Shown: positions 24,524 through 33,275, counted from the stretch's first letter. The stretch is 33,548 nt of DNA from Pseudomonadota bacterium (GCA_023425645.1 JAFACG010000053.1:1-33548); one strand, 5' to 3'. Notes: generated by a model not told the origin, from the sequence alone. A program made the numbers and translations.

Positions 24524-25712
24524 TTTCGATCCTGTGCTCGGTTGTTACAATTTTCTTTTCTGTGGATAAGCTCTAGAGAGCTCGATGTGAACAGTATGTG
24601 GATTGGCTTGGCACAAGTAGCCTTTTCTTCTGGACGACAAAAAGTTGTGCCTATTCAGTCCACCAGCAATCCTCGGAGCTATCCCCTTCAAGACAGGCCC
24701 CCAAGAGATTGTTTTCATTGATGAAATACTGCTTGTTCGACTTATCAACAGGTTCTCATTCAATAATCTAAATAAAAAATTTAAGTGCTTGTTATAGAAG
24801 AGAAGTTTGCTCTTCCGGCCTGATTTGCTGCGCTCTTTGCATGCCGAATTTTCTGGACTAAGATGCACAGCATCGCAAGAGCGCAAGATTGTCCCGCCAC
24901 CGACAGCCATGCGGTTTTTGCATACAGCGAATTGGGATCCAACAGGCGACGAAAATACTTTTTCAGCACCGTTTTTCCGCACTATCACTGCTGAGTGGAA
25001 GGGACGGACTGTCTTGTCGACTCTCAATGCTGGCAAAGGTATTACATGAAAAAAACTCAAACTGGGCTTTGCTGCGATAAAGCCGGTTCGGGATTGCGGG
25101 CGCAGGGAAGCGCTTGACCTTGCTCCTGACCGGTTTTGCTTGATTTCACCGGCAGCGGCAAGGCTGACCCGAATGCGTATAGTCAACTTGTCCACAAAAA
25201 AGGGGTAAATGGCGACATGAACCCGGCGACAGTTTTTCATTCAAGGAGTTTGTCAGGGAGGCTGTTTTTTTACACAGTTCCATGCTGTGGCACAAACTCG
25301 TCTTTTGCATATAATTAGTTGTTTTTTTGGAATTATTTTTTGTTTTTTAGATTTCTGCCTTTGTTGACGGCCCTTGCTCCGGCTTTAGGTGGCGATTCGG
25401 AACGCAAGGCCTGAAAATTGCTCTTTGATGCAAAAACAGGCATTCACTGGGCAAAAAATCAGGGTTGCCCCCAAAGTTATCAACAGGCTGGCCAATAGAA
25501 GGCCATGTGTCGTGTTTGATGAATTCGGCTGCTCGTGCTGCAATACAAGGAGTTTGTTGAGCGAGGTTGACGGTTTGTTTGGCGGATCAGTGCTTGTGTC
25601 ATGCGCAGGCTCATTGAGCCGCATGGCAAGCCCAAGAAGCGGTTAGGGCAGGATCGGGCTTGTCCACAATTTCGGGGTGGACGGTTCTACCATGTCGAGA
25701 GGAACAAAAGCC
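24524..25712. other. Gene-free interval of about 1.2 kb with scattered DnaA-like boxes
   Basis: No convincing gene is seen on either strand; the longest frames have no recognisable domain and poor codon bias. The interval has a perfect DnaA box at 24561-24569, weaker boxes at 24597-24605, TTATCAACA at 24742-24750 and 25487-25495, and TTGTCCACA at 25188-25196 and 25660-25668. Several T runs (25264-25270, 25321-25327) occur. The sign of the G/C skew changes in this stretch by hand sampling. It may be part of the origin or degraded sequence. Confidence 0.5.
24560..24605 (+). repeat. DnaA-box repeat module, copy 2
   Basis: CTGTGGATAAGCTCT, a variable segment, TGTGAAC and TGTGGAT, the same order as at 23213-23259, with boxes 36 bases apart. 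The first 15 bases are identical in the two copies. Confidence 0.8.
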
Positions 25713-25736
25713 AAAAAAAACCGCCTTGCGGCGGTT
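25713..25736 (-). terminator. Terminator after the aminotransferase gene
   Basis: AACCGCC, TTGC, GGCGGTT. Read on the minus strand the stem is followed by eight Ts. It lies about 140 bases past the aminotransferase stop. Confidence 0.85.
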
Positions 25737-25874
25737 AGTTGAGTTTTCAAGGTGAAATTCCTGGCTTGGCAATCGGGACCTTCTGGAGCCGATACAAGAA
25801 TATTCTCTGCATGGCATCCTTTCGTTCTTGCTCGGGAACGCCGTCGACGACCAGGCCGCTGCGCAAGGGCAAGC

Positions 25875-27044
25875 TCAGACTTGTTGCAAACGGCGAATGG
25901 CTTCCTCCAGGGTTGCGGCTTGTTTGGCGAAGCAGAAGCGCACCAGGCGGTGGTTGGCTTGAGCGGCGTCAGGATTCTGATAGAACGCAGAGACTGGGAT
26001 GACGCCGACGCCGTGGTTTCGTGTCAGCCATTTGGAGAATTCCAGTTCCGATTGATCCGAGATGCCATCATAGCTTGCCAACAGAAAGAAAGTGCCTTCG
26101 CTGTGCAGAGGCGTGAAGCGGGTCTGTTGCAAACCCTGATAAAGCTGATCACGCTTGGCCTGATAGAAAGCGGGCAGGGACTGCCAGGTGGAGGGATCCT
26201 GCATGTAAGTGGCCAGGCCTGCCTGCAAGGGGGTCGGCACCGTAAACACCATGTATTGGTGAACCTTGCGGATTTCGGTCGTCAGTGCAGCTGGAGCGCA
26301 GCAATACCCGACTTTCCAGCCCGTGGCGTGAAAGGTCTTGCCGAACGAAGATACGATGATGGCGCGTTCGGCAAGGGCTGGTCTAGTGGCCAGGCTCAGG
26401 TGCTGTTGCTGATCGAACGTCAGGTGTTCGTAGACTTCGTCGGACAGGATCAGCAGAGGATGTCTGGCTACGATCCGTTCCAATGCATCCAGATCCTGAG
26501 GACGCAGATTGGTGCAGGTGGGGTTGTGCGGGAAGTTGACCACCAGCATCCGCGTCTTGCTGGTGATGGCTTTTTCCACGCGCTCCCAGTCGACGCGATA
26601 GTAGGGATTGTCAGGCGTAGGGGCCGTCATCGGTACAGGCACAGGCTTGCCGCCCGCCAGCTCTATGGCGGGAATATAGAGGTCATAGAACGGCTCGATC
26701 AGCACGACCTCATCACCAGCATGCACAAAGGCCAGAAAGCTGGCCATCAAAGCTTCGCTGGCTCCGCTGGTGACCGTGATTTCCATATCGCTGTCATACC
26801 GATGGCCGTAGCGGGCTGCCGTCTTGTCTGCAATGCGCGCCCGTAACGGCGTGTAGCCTGCCATGGCGGGATACTGGTTCAAGCCCTGCAGCATGGCTTG
26901 ATGGACGGCATTTATCAGTGCCGGATCCGGGTCGAAGTCCGGGAAACCCTGGCCGAGGTTGATGGCTTGATGTTCCACGGCCAGCTGGCTCATCACCGTG
27001 AAAATAGTGGTGCCCACCGAGGGCAGTTTAGAGTGGATCTGCAT
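25875..27044 (-). CDS. PLP aminotransferase, methionine aminotransferase (YbdL) type
   Basis: 389 residues of the class I/II aminotransferases. Visible features are INLGQGFPDFDPDP near the N-terminus, TSGASEALMASFLAF, NFPHNPTC, ILSDEVYEHLTFD (the aspartate that pairs with the PLP ring) and SSFGKTFHATGWKVGY with the cofactor lysine. The N-terminal and GK-T-x-x-x-TGWK patterns fit the YbdL/kynurenine-aminotransferase branch, which transaminates methionine and some aromatic amino acids. The length is normal. The ATG is well placed. It is transcribed leftward towards the gene-free origin-like interval. Confidence 0.9.
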   Translation of the reverse strand: MQIHSKLPSVGTTIFTVMSQLAVEHQAINLGQGFPDFDPDPALINAVHQAMLQGLNQYPAMAGYTPLRARIADKTAARYGHRYDSDMEITVTSGASEALMASFLAFVHAGDEVVLIEPFYDLYIPAIELAGGKPVPVPMTAPTPDNPYYRVDWERVEKAITSKTRMLVVNFPHNPTCTNLRPQDLDALERIVARHPLLILSDEVYEHLTFDQQQHLSLATRPALAERAIIVSSFGKTFHATGWKVGYCCAPAALTTEIRKVHQYMVFTVPTPLQAGLATYMQDPSTWQSLPAFYQAKRDQLYQGLQQTRFTPLHSEGTFFLLASYDGISDQSELEFSKWLTRNHGVGVIPVSAFYQNPDAAQANHRLVRFCFAKQAATLEEAIRRLQQV

Positions 27045-27462
27045 GAATGCGTGTAGCCCGAAAAAAGGGATAAGAACTGTTTTTACCCAAACAGGTGGAA
27101 TACGGGACGGCGGTTTTCTAAGTGTTTTTCCTGACGAAAAAATACCACACTATGCTGAATTTTCAATTGATTGTGGAATAAGCACTGAGTATGCTTTCTG
27201 AGATCAAGAGGCATGACCTGTAAGCTCAGTGCTTGGTACTTTTTCGGTAAGTTCACTTGCTGTTCTGTATATTCTGAGTCAACACGGCACGGTTTCCTTG
27301 GGTGAAGAAATTCGGCCTTGTCGGCCTGGCTTTCATCACCGTGATGTAAAGTCGCCTTCGGCGCTGCATCGATCTTGCCTTGCCTGACCTTGCCGCCAAC
27401 GGCGAAGTTTGCGCGAAGGCGCGTAGTCAATTTTTTTAGTTTTCTCAGGATTCAGTCAGATC
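27045..27462 (+). promoter_or_regulatory. Upstream region / 5' leader of the cold-shock gene
   Basis: No gene is supported here. A pair of complementary segments, CGCCTTCGGCGC (27353-27364) and GCGCGAAGGCG (27411-27421), would fold the end of the leader into a long stem, followed by a T run and the csp start. Long structured leaders are known to act as thermosensors in cold-shock genes. The promoter was not located with confidence. Confidence 0.4.
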
Positions 27463-27669
27463 ATGGTTCAAACTGGCAAAGTCAAATGGTTCAACGCTGA
27501 AAAGGGATTTGGCTTCATTACGCCTGACTCCGGCTCCGCTGATGTGTTCGCCCACTTCTCCGCTATCGAAGGACGCGGTTTCCGGTCCCTGAACGAAGGG
27601 CAAGCCGTCGAGTTCGAAGTCAAGGAAGGCCCCAAGGGCCTGCAGGCAGCGGGCATCCGGCCTCTGTAA
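27463..27669 (+). CDS. Cold-shock protein (CspA family)
   Basis: 68 residues, the normal length of a single cold-shock domain. The RNA-binding motifs RNP1 (KGFGFI, 14-19) and RNP2 (DVFAHF, 27-32) are intact, with [15 protein letters not shown] at the N-terminus. It is expected to act as an RNA chaperone in the cytoplasm. It is followed by a small hairpin and a strong terminator, so it stands alone. Bacteria of this group carry several such genes and which paralogue this is cannot be told. Confidence 0.96.
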   Translation: MVQTGKVKWFNAEKGFGFITPDSGSADVFAHFSAIEGRGFRSLNEGQAVEFEVKEGPKGLQAAGIRPL

Positions 27670-27704
27670 GTCAGGCGGGTTCGCCAGCGCGAACCCACTT
27701 TGCG

Positions 27705-27730
27705 AAAAGCCGGCTAAGCCGGCTTTTTTT
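27705..27730 (+). terminator. Terminator after the cold-shock gene
   Basis: AAAAGCCGGC, TAA, GCCGGCTTTT continuing in Ts. A second hairpin, GGGTTCGC/GCGAACCC, lies just before it. Confidence 0.93.
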
Positions 27731-28117
27731 CATGCCCGCGTATTTCACTCCTATACGTCATGCCTGTATGGGCATAGGCTTTTCCACCGTACTTGTTTGG
27801 TCTGCCCATGCGGCGAATGTTGGTGTCCAGGAGTCGGGGCCGATAGCTCAGAGGGCCTTCCAGCAGCTGTTATCCACAATTTTGCCTCCTGGCAGAGCGC
27901 CTTGCCGGGAAGTTGTCTTACATTGAGGTGCGGAACGACGCTGTACATGTATTTTGTCGGCGCGCCCGCTATTTTTATGGGATTGGGCTCTAGGAGCGGT
28001 CCAGGACCCAAGCCGATGTGTCTTTTAAGAGCTCGGGAACATACTGTGTCGGCGCCCGTCTGAATATTCTTATTCTCCACAAAGTTATCCACAGGCCGCG
28101 TTGCAGGCTGGATGTTT

Positions 28118-28133
28118 TGTTCCACGTGGAACA
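28118..28133 (+). promoter_or_regulatory. parS site
   Basis: TGTTCCACGTGGAACA, a perfect 16-base palindrome and a full match to the parS consensus. It is 25 bases from a DnaA box and exactly 32 bases (about three helical turns) from the next parS. Confidence 0.95.
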
Positions 28134-28149
28134 AATTGTGAGCAGAGAC

Positions 28150-28165
28150 TGTTCCACGTGGAACA
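28150..28165 (+). promoter_or_regulatory. parS site overlapping a probable -35 region
   Basis: TGTTCCACGTGGAACA, a perfect palindrome. Its last six bases occupy the place of the -35 element for the TATAAT at 28183-28188. Confidence 0.95.
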
Positions 28166-28188
28166 GAAGAGTTTGGTGGTCGTATAAT
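28160..28188 (+). promoter_or_regulatory. Probable mnmG promoter
   Basis: A perfect TATAAT (28183-28188) is preceded at 17 bases by GGAACA (28160-28165), a poor -35 that lies within parS. Transcription would start near 28195, leaving a leader of about 265 bases before mnmG. Confidence 0.45.
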
Positions 28189-28459
28189 TGAGAGCGTACT
28201 GTTGCGCAAACCCTGCCGTAGACGGTGCGGCCAAGCAAGGCTATATGGATTCAGCAGTGGGGACGCCGCCATATTGTGGTGGAAAGCGCCGGCTGGAATG
28301 CCGGGACTCTTTATCGCGCGTCTTTGCCTGTGCTTGTTGTGACTGGTAGTTCCGGACGGGGCCGGACTGACGCGGCCCTGAAAGCGCCTCTGCCTTGCAG
28401 CAAAGCTGTTCCAGCTCCAGAACTGGCGGCCTTCATTTTTACTTTATTGCTGGTTAGAC

Positions 28460-30376
28460 ATGATTTATCCCGAAGAGTTTGACGTTATCGTCATCGGCGG
28501 CGGACATGCTGGTACCGAAGCAGCGTTAGCGGCTGCTCGAACCGGAGTGTCAACCTTGCTGCTTACCCATAACATGGACACCCTTGGGCAAATGTCCTGC
28601 AACCCGTCGATTGGCGGTATTGGCAAAGGACATCTGGTCAAGGAAGTGGATGCGCTGGGCGGGGCCATGGCCCTGGCCACTGACGAGGCGGGCATCCAGT
28701 TTCGTACCCTGAATAGTTCAAAAGGGCCTGCGGTGCGCGCCACCAGGGCCCAGGCCGACCGTTCCTTGTATCGTAAGGCCATACGACATCGCCTGCAGAA
28801 TCAAGCCAATCTGATGGTTTTCCAGCAGTCGGTGGAAGATCTGATTCTGGAAGGGGAGAAGGTCGTTGGCGCCGTCACCAAGATAGGGCTGGAGTTCCGC
28901 GCCAAGTCCGTGGTGCTGACGGCGGGGACTTTTCTGAATGGCTTGGTCCATGTGGGTTTGAATAACTATTCTGCTGGTCGAGCAGGGGATCCGCCTTCCA
29001 TCAGTCTGGCGCACCGCTTGCGAGAATTGAAGCTGCCGCAAGGCCGCCTGAAGACAGGCACGCCTCCGCGGATCGACGCCAATACGATCGATTTCTCTCG
29101 CCTGGAAGTCCAGCCGGGCGATACGGATCCGGTGCCCGTATTCTCGTATATGGGCAATGCCTCCATGCACCCTAGGCAGATGCCTTGCTGGATCACTCAT
29201 ACCAACGAACGCACTCACGAAATCATTCGCTCGGGTCTGGACCGCTCGCCCATGTACAGCGAGCAAGGCACTATCGAAGGCATAGGGCCGCGTTACTGTC
29301 CGTCCATCGAAGACAAGATCCATCGTTTTGCGGATAAGTCCAGTCACCAGGTTTTTCTTGAGCCTGAAGGCTTGAGCACCACGGAAATCTATCCCAACGG
29401 CGTTTCTACAAGCCTACCGTTCGATATACAGCTGGCCATGGTCCGCAGCCTGCCCGGTCTGGAGAACGCACGCATCATGCGCCCGGGCTATGCCATCGAA
29501 TATGACTATTTCGACCCGCGCGCCCTGCATCCGACATTGGAGACCAGGCAGATCCACGGCCTGTTCTTTGCAGGGCAGATCAACGGTACGACTGGCTACG
29601 AGGAGGCTGCCGCCCAAGGGCTGTTGGCCGGCGCCAATGCGGCTTTGCTGGCGCAAGGCAAGGAGCAGTGGTATCCGCGCCGCAACGAGGCTTATCTGGG
29701 CGTGCTGGTGGATGACCTGATCACGCGCGGGGTGACCGAGCCCTATCGCATGTTCACTTCCAGGGCGGAATATCGTCTGAGCCTGCGCGAAGACAATGCC
29801 GACCAGCGTCTGACGGAAATCGGCCGGGGGCTGGGCCTGGTGGATGATGCCCGCTGGGATCATTTCAACCGCAAACGGGATGCTGTTGCACGTGAAATCG
29901 AGCGTCTGAAGACGACCTGGGTCAATCCCCGCATCCTGCCGGCCGAGCAGGCCCAGGCCTTGCTGGGCAAAGCCATCGAGCGGGAGTATTCCTTTTATGA
30001 CTTGCTCAAGCGGCCTGAAGTCCATTATGGAAATCTGATGGCCGTCCAGGACGAGCAGGGCCAGACGATAGCCGGGCCGGGACTGCAAGACCCCGTCCAT
30101 GTGGAGCAGGTGGAGATCCAGGTGAAGTATGCCGGCTACGTGGCTCGCCAGCAGGACGAAGTAGAGCGGCAAGCCGCCCTGGAAGAGCAACGCATTCCCG
30201 AGGACCTGGACTATGACGATATCAAGGGTCTTTCCATTGAAGTGCGCCAGCGCTTGAAGGCGTCCCGTCCCGCCACCATCGGGCAGGCGGGCCGGGTGCA
30301 GGGCGTGACTCCGGCAGCCGTGTCCCTGTTGCTGGTTTACTTGAAACGCAAGCAGAAGAACCGAAACGCGGCATGA
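28460..30376 (+). CDS. mnmG: tRNA uridine 5-carboxymethylaminomethyl modification enzyme MnmG (GidA)
   Basis: 638 residues, the usual length. The FAD-binding fingerprint GGGHAGTE (13-20), [29 protein letters not shown] and [16 protein letters not shown] are intact, and the C-terminal helical domain ([24 protein letters not shown]) is complete. With MnmE it modifies the wobble uridine of several tRNAs. No mnmE is in the window. Its stop overlaps the rsmG start by four bases (ATGA). Position next to the origin with rsmG, parA and parB is a conserved arrangement. Confidence 0.98.
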   Translation: MIYPEEFDVIVIGGGHAGTEAALAAARTGVSTLLLTHNMDTLGQMSCNPSIGGIGKGHLVKEVDALGGAMALATDEAGIQFRTLNSSKGPAVRATRAQADRSLYRKAIRHRLQNQANLMVFQQSVEDLILEGEKVVGAVTKIGLEFRAKSVVLTAGTFLNGLVHVGLNNYSAGRAGDPPSISLAHRLRELKLPQGRLKTGTPPRIDANTIDFSRLEVQPGDTDPVPVFSYMGNASMHPRQMPCWITHTNERTHEIIRSGLDRSPMYSEQGTIEGIGPRYCPSIEDKIHRFADKSSHQVFLEPEGLSTTEIYPNGVSTSLPFDIQLAMVRSLPGLENARIMRPGYAIEYDYFDPRALHPTLETRQIHGLFFAGQINGTTGYEEAAAQGLLAGANAALLAQGKEQWYPRRNEAYLGVLVDDLITRGVTEPYRMFTSRAEYRLSLREDNADQRLTEIGRGLGLVDDARWDHFNRKRDAVAREIERLKTTWVNPRILPAEQAQALLGKAIEREYSFYDLLKRPEVHYGNLMAVQDEQGQTIAGPGLQDPVHVEQVEIQVKYAGYVARQQDEVERQAALEEQRIPEDLDYDDIKGLSIEVRQRLKASRPATIGQAGRVQGVTPAAVSLLLVYLKRKQKNRNAA

Positions 30377-31041
30377 GTGCAGACTTCAACCCCCGTTTGA
30401 TTCAGGCCATGAAGAACCTGGGCCTGGAGGCCGATCCGGATACGGTTCGCCAATTGCTGGCATACATACAGCAACTGCAACGTTGGAATAGAACCTACAA
30501 CCTGACCGCATTGCGTGATCCGGATCAAATGCTGGTGCAGCATATATTTGATAGCCTGTCCGTGGTGCGTCCTTTCCAGGAACATCTTGCCATTGACGCG
30601 ACAGTCGGCGAGTCCGTGCGTATCGTCGACGTAGGATCTGGAGCCGGCCTTCCAGGCGTGGTGCTGGCCGCGTCTTGTTCCACGTGGAACATTACTTGTA
30701 TCGACGCCGTCGAGAAGAAGATGGCGTTTGTCCGCCAGATGGTGGGTGCACTGGCTTTGCCCAATTTGCGGGCCCTGCATGTTCGCGTAGAGCAGCAGCT
30801 TCCCCTGGAGGCGGATATTGTGGTTTCCCGAGCCTTTTCTTCCTTGCTTGATTTTGTTAATTTGGCGGGCAGGCATGTCCGGGAGGGCGGCCGCATCGCG
30901 GCCATGAAGGGCAGGGTGCCCGAAGAGGAAATAGCGGCGCTGCAGGACCAGAGCGCCTGGAAGGTCGAGCGAATTGAACCATTAACCGTACCGGAGCTAG
31001 AAGCACAGCGTTGCCTAGTGTGGTTGGTGCAGCAAGGATAA
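30373..31041 (+). CDS. rsmG: 16S rRNA (guanine-N7) methyltransferase RsmG (GidB)
   Basis: 222 residues. The SAM-binding motif is [12 protein letters not shown] (83-94), preceded by [23 protein letters not shown], the family N-terminus. It methylates G527 of 16S rRNA. It overlaps mnmG by four bases and is followed by parA after two bases. A parS palindrome lies inside the gene and encodes SCSTWN, so the protein sequence at that point (about residues 101-106) may be shaped by the site. Confidence 0.96.
   Translation: MSADFNPRLIQAMKNLGLEADPDTVRQLLAYIQQLQRWNRTYNLTALRDPDQMLVQHIFDSLSVVRPFQEHLAIDATVGESVRIVDVGSGAGLPGVVLAASCSTWNITCIDAVEKKMAFVRQMVGALALPNLRALHVRVEQQLPLEADIVVSRAFSSLLDFVNLAGRHVREGGRIAAMKGRVPEEEIAALQDQSAWKVERIEPLTVPELEAQRCLVWLVQQG
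30676..30691 (+). promoter_or_regulatory. parS site inside rsmG
   Basis: TGTTCCACGTGGAACA, a perfect palindrome within coding sequence, about 350 bases before parA. Confidence 0.95.
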
Positions 31042-31043
31042 TC

Positions 31044-31859
31044 ATGAGTAAGAATGACGATAAATCTTCGGGCGCCTACATTTTTTGTATCGCCAACCAG
31101 AAGGGCGGGGTAGGCAAGACGACCACGGCCATCAATCTGGCGGCGGCCCTGGCCTTGCTGAAGAAAAAGGTTTTGCTGATCGACCTGGACCCCCAGGGCA
31201 ACGCCACCATGGGCAGCGGCATTGATAAAAATACCCTGTCCGGCAATCTGTATCAGGTATTGATCGGCCAGGAGACCATTTCGAACGTGAAAGTACGTTC
31301 GGAAACGGGTGGTTACGACGTGTTACCTTCCAACCGGGAGTTATCCGGCGCCGAGATCGACCTGATCCAGATGGAAGAGCGCGAACAGCAGCTCAAGCAA
31401 GCGCTGGCGCAGGTCGCGGACGACTATGACTTCGTGCTGATCGATTGCCCTCCCACCTTGTCCTTGCTGACGCTCAACGGCCTGGCCAGCGCGCACGGGG
31501 TCATCATCCCCATGCAGTGCGAGTATTTCGCACTGGAAGGGCTCTCGGACCTGGTCAACACCGTCAAGCGCGTCTATCGCAACATCAATTCGGACCTGCA
31601 GCTCATCGGGCTGCTGCGCGTCATGTTCGATAGTCGTGTAACCTTGCAGCAGCAGGTGTCCGGCCAGATCGAGACGCATTTCGGCGACAAGGTGTTCAAG
31701 ACGGTCATCCCGCGCAATGTGCGCCTGGCCGAAGCTCCCAGCCACGGCATGCCCGGCATCGTCTACGACAAGAATTCGCGCGGCGCCAAGGCATACCTGG
31801 ACTTCGGCAAGGAGCTGGTCAAGCGGCTCAAGAAAGAATCTCGCACCGACAAGGCATAA
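31044..31859 (+). CDS. parA: Chromosome partition ATPase ParA (Soj)
   Basis: 271 residues. The deviant Walker A motif is KGGVGKTT (20-27), followed by LLIDLDPQGNATMG and DFVLIDCPPTLSLLTLNGL (Walker B). These mark a chromosomal ParA/Soj. It forms a gradient on the nucleoid and moves ParB-parS complexes. The first ten residues lack the DNA-binding extension of plasmid type Ia ParA. The ATG at 31044 follows AAGGATAATC. parB begins 29 bases after its stop. Confidence 0.97.
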   Translation: MSKNDDKSSGAYIFCIANQKGGVGKTTTAINLAAALALLKKKVLLIDLDPQGNATMGSGIDKNTLSGNLYQVLIGQETISNVKVRSETGGYDVLPSNRELSGAEIDLIQMEEREQQLKQALAQVADDYDFVLIDCPPTLSLLTLNGLASAHGVIIPMQCEYFALEGLSDLVNTVKRVYRNINSDLQLIGLLRVMFDSRVTLQQQVSGQIETHFGDKVFKTVIPRNVRLAEAPSHGMPGIVYDKNSRGAKAYLDFGKELVKRLKKESRTDKA

Positions 31860-31888
31860 CGCACACAAGAATCAATAGGAACGTAAGC

Positions 31889-32827
31889 ATGGCTACTCGA
31901 AAACCCAAAGGTCTAGGTCGCGGACTGGACGCGCTGCTTGGCGCGGATGCCGGAGCGATCGCAACGATTGGGAAGACGGCGGCTGCCCCCGAGAAAGACG
32001 GCCTGCCCTCGACCTTGCCGGTCAAGCTGCTCAAGGCCGGCGTCTACCAGCCGCGCACGCGCATGGACGAGGGCGCCTTGAACGAACTGGCCGAGTCCAT
32101 CCGCGCCCAGGGCGTGATGCAGCCCATCCTGGTGCGGCCCCTTAGCGGCAAGGAGAAGGGCAAGTACGAAATCATTGCCGGCGAACGGCGTTTCCGCGCT
32201 TCCCAGATCGCCGGTCTGACCGAGGTGCCGGTCCTGGTGCGCGAAGTGGGCGACGAGAACGCGGCCATCATGGCGCTGATCGAGAACATCCAGCGTGAAG
32301 ATCTGAATCCGCTCGAAGAAGCGCAGGGCGTCAAGCGCCTGCTGGACGAGTTCGGCCTGACTCACGAACAGGCCGCCCAGGCCATCGGCCGCTCGCGCTC
32401 GGCAACCAGCAACCTGCTGCGCCTGATCAACCTGGCCGAACCCGTGCAGATCATGCTGCTGGCCGGCGACATAGACATGGGCCATGCGCGCGCACTGCTG
32501 GCCGTGGACGCGGCCCGCCAGATCATGCTGGCCAACGAAGTCATCGCGCGCCGCCTGTCCGTGCGCGAAACCGAGAAGCTGGTCGCCAAGGCCTTGCACG
32601 AAGACGACGCGCCCGCCAGCAAGCAGGCCGCCCGCAAGGCCGGCGCCAATGGCGATGTGCAGCGTTTCGAGAAGATCCTGTCGGATCACCTGGGCACCAA
32701 GGTCACGCTCAAGGTCGGTGCCAAGGACAAGGGGCAGCTGCAGATTGCGTTCCATGGATGGGAGCATCTGAACACCTTGCTGGAAAAGCAGGGCTTGTCG
32801 GCCTTGCTGCAGCAGCAGGACGACTGA
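31889..32827 (+). CDS. parB: Chromosome partition protein ParB (Spo0J), CTP-dependent clamp
   Basis: 312 residues. The ParA-interacting N-terminus (KPKGLGRGLDALLG), the CTP-binding boxes with GERRFR (98-103) and ENIQREDLNPLEEA, the helix-turn-helix (about 157-180, GLTHEQAAQAIGRSRSATSNLLRL) and the C-terminal dimer domain are all present. It loads at parS sites and slides as a clamp; matching parS sites are in the window. AGGAACG precedes the ATG. Confidence 0.98.
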   Translation: MATRKPKGLGRGLDALLGADAGAIATIGKTAAAPEKDGLPSTLPVKLLKAGVYQPRTRMDEGALNELAESIRAQGVMQPILVRPLSGKEKGKYEIIAGERRFRASQIAGLTEVPVLVREVGDENAAIMALIENIQREDLNPLEEAQGVKRLLDEFGLTHEQAAQAIGRSRSATSNLLRLINLAEPVQIMLLAGDIDMGHARALLAVDAARQIMLANEVIARRLSVRETEKLVAKALHEDDAPASKQAARKAGANGDVQRFEKILSDHLGTKVTLKVGAKDKGQLQIAFHGWEHLNTLLEKQGLSALLQQQDD

Positions 32828-32906
32828 GCGCTCGGCTGCGCGCCGGCCGCAGGCCTGCGCGTCCAAGAGCTGGAGCTCTTCACTTGGACATGTTTTGCAG
32901 CATCCC

Positions 32907-32933
32907 GCCGGCCTGTCAGGCCGGCTTTTTTTT
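32907..32933 (+). terminator. Terminator after parB
   Basis: GCCGGCCT, GTC, AGGCCGGC followed by eight Ts. It ends the mnmG-rsmG-parA-parB unit. Confidence 0.95.
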
Positions 32934-32972
32934 CGGAAAACGAGGAATTATTCAATTTTTCCCGCAAAAGGC

Positions 32973-33001
32973 TTGACGAAGCCCTAAAACATCTTCATAA
33001 T
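32973..33001 (+). promoter_or_regulatory. Promoter of the tRNA-tuf transcript
   Basis: TTGACG and CATAAT with an ideal 17-base spacer, just upstream of tRNA-Tyr. Such a strong arrangement fits a growth-rate-controlled tRNA/tuf operon. Confidence 0.85.
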
Positions 33002-33016
33002 TCGATTTTCGCTTCG

Positions 33017-33103
33017 GGTGGGATGTCCGAGTGGTTAAAGGAGGCAGACTGTAAATCTGTTGGCCCTGCGCCTACGCTGGTTCGAATCCAGCTCCCACCA
33101 CCA
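33017..33103 (+). tRNA. tRNA-Tyr (GTA)
   Basis: Acceptor GGTGGGA pairs with TCCCACC, then A and an encoded CCA. The anticodon GTA is at 33051-33053 in a CAGA/TCTG stem. The long variable arm expected of bacterial tRNA-Tyr is present, and GGTTCGAATCC forms the T arm. Confidence 0.97.
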
Positions 33104-33162
33104 GCACTATTCTAAAGCCAGCAAGCACAGCGGCTTTAGGACAGGGTGAAGAAAGTAATGCT

Positions 33163-33236
33163 GCGGGTGTAGCTCAATGGTAGAGCAGAAGCCTTCCAAG
33201 CTTAAGACGAGGGTTCGATCCCCTTCACCCGCTCCA
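33163..33236 (+). tRNA. tRNA-Gly (TCC)
   Basis: Acceptor GCGGGTG pairs with CACCCGC, then T and encoded CCA. The anticodon TCC is at 33195-33197. The D arm (AGCTCAATGGTAGAGC) and T arm (GGTTCGATCC) are standard. Confidence 0.97.
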
Positions 33237-33275
33237 GGTTTTTATGCCTTTAGCAGTTCTCGGCTAAATGCAAAT

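Larger units (their letters stand above)
27731..28182. other. Candidate origin/partition region B between csp and mnmG
   Basis: Perfect DnaA boxes lie at 27870-27878 and 28085-28093, with a one-mismatch TTCTCCACA at 28073-28081, next to two perfect parS palindromes. Short reading frames here overlap these sites and are not supported as genes. The interval 28189-28459 also holds no gene and is probably the leader of mnmG. Confidence 0.55.

Noticed and set aside
24545..25240. A 231-codon minus-strand frame
   Set aside because: No domain, odd composition, and it runs through a perfect DnaA box and repeat module. I also looked for a transposase remnant here and found no motif.
27838..27880. A tRNA-like start (GATAGCTCAGAG)
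   Set aside because: No matching acceptor, anticodon or T arm follows, so it is a chance match to the D-arm pattern.
27732..27926. A 64-codon frame with a signal-peptide-like start
   Set aside because: It overlaps a perfect DnaA box, has no ribosome site and no homology I can recognise.
29886..29901. A sixth parS-like site (TGTTGCACGTGAAATC) in mnmG
   Set aside because: Three mismatches to the consensus, including the outer arms. It is probably chance.
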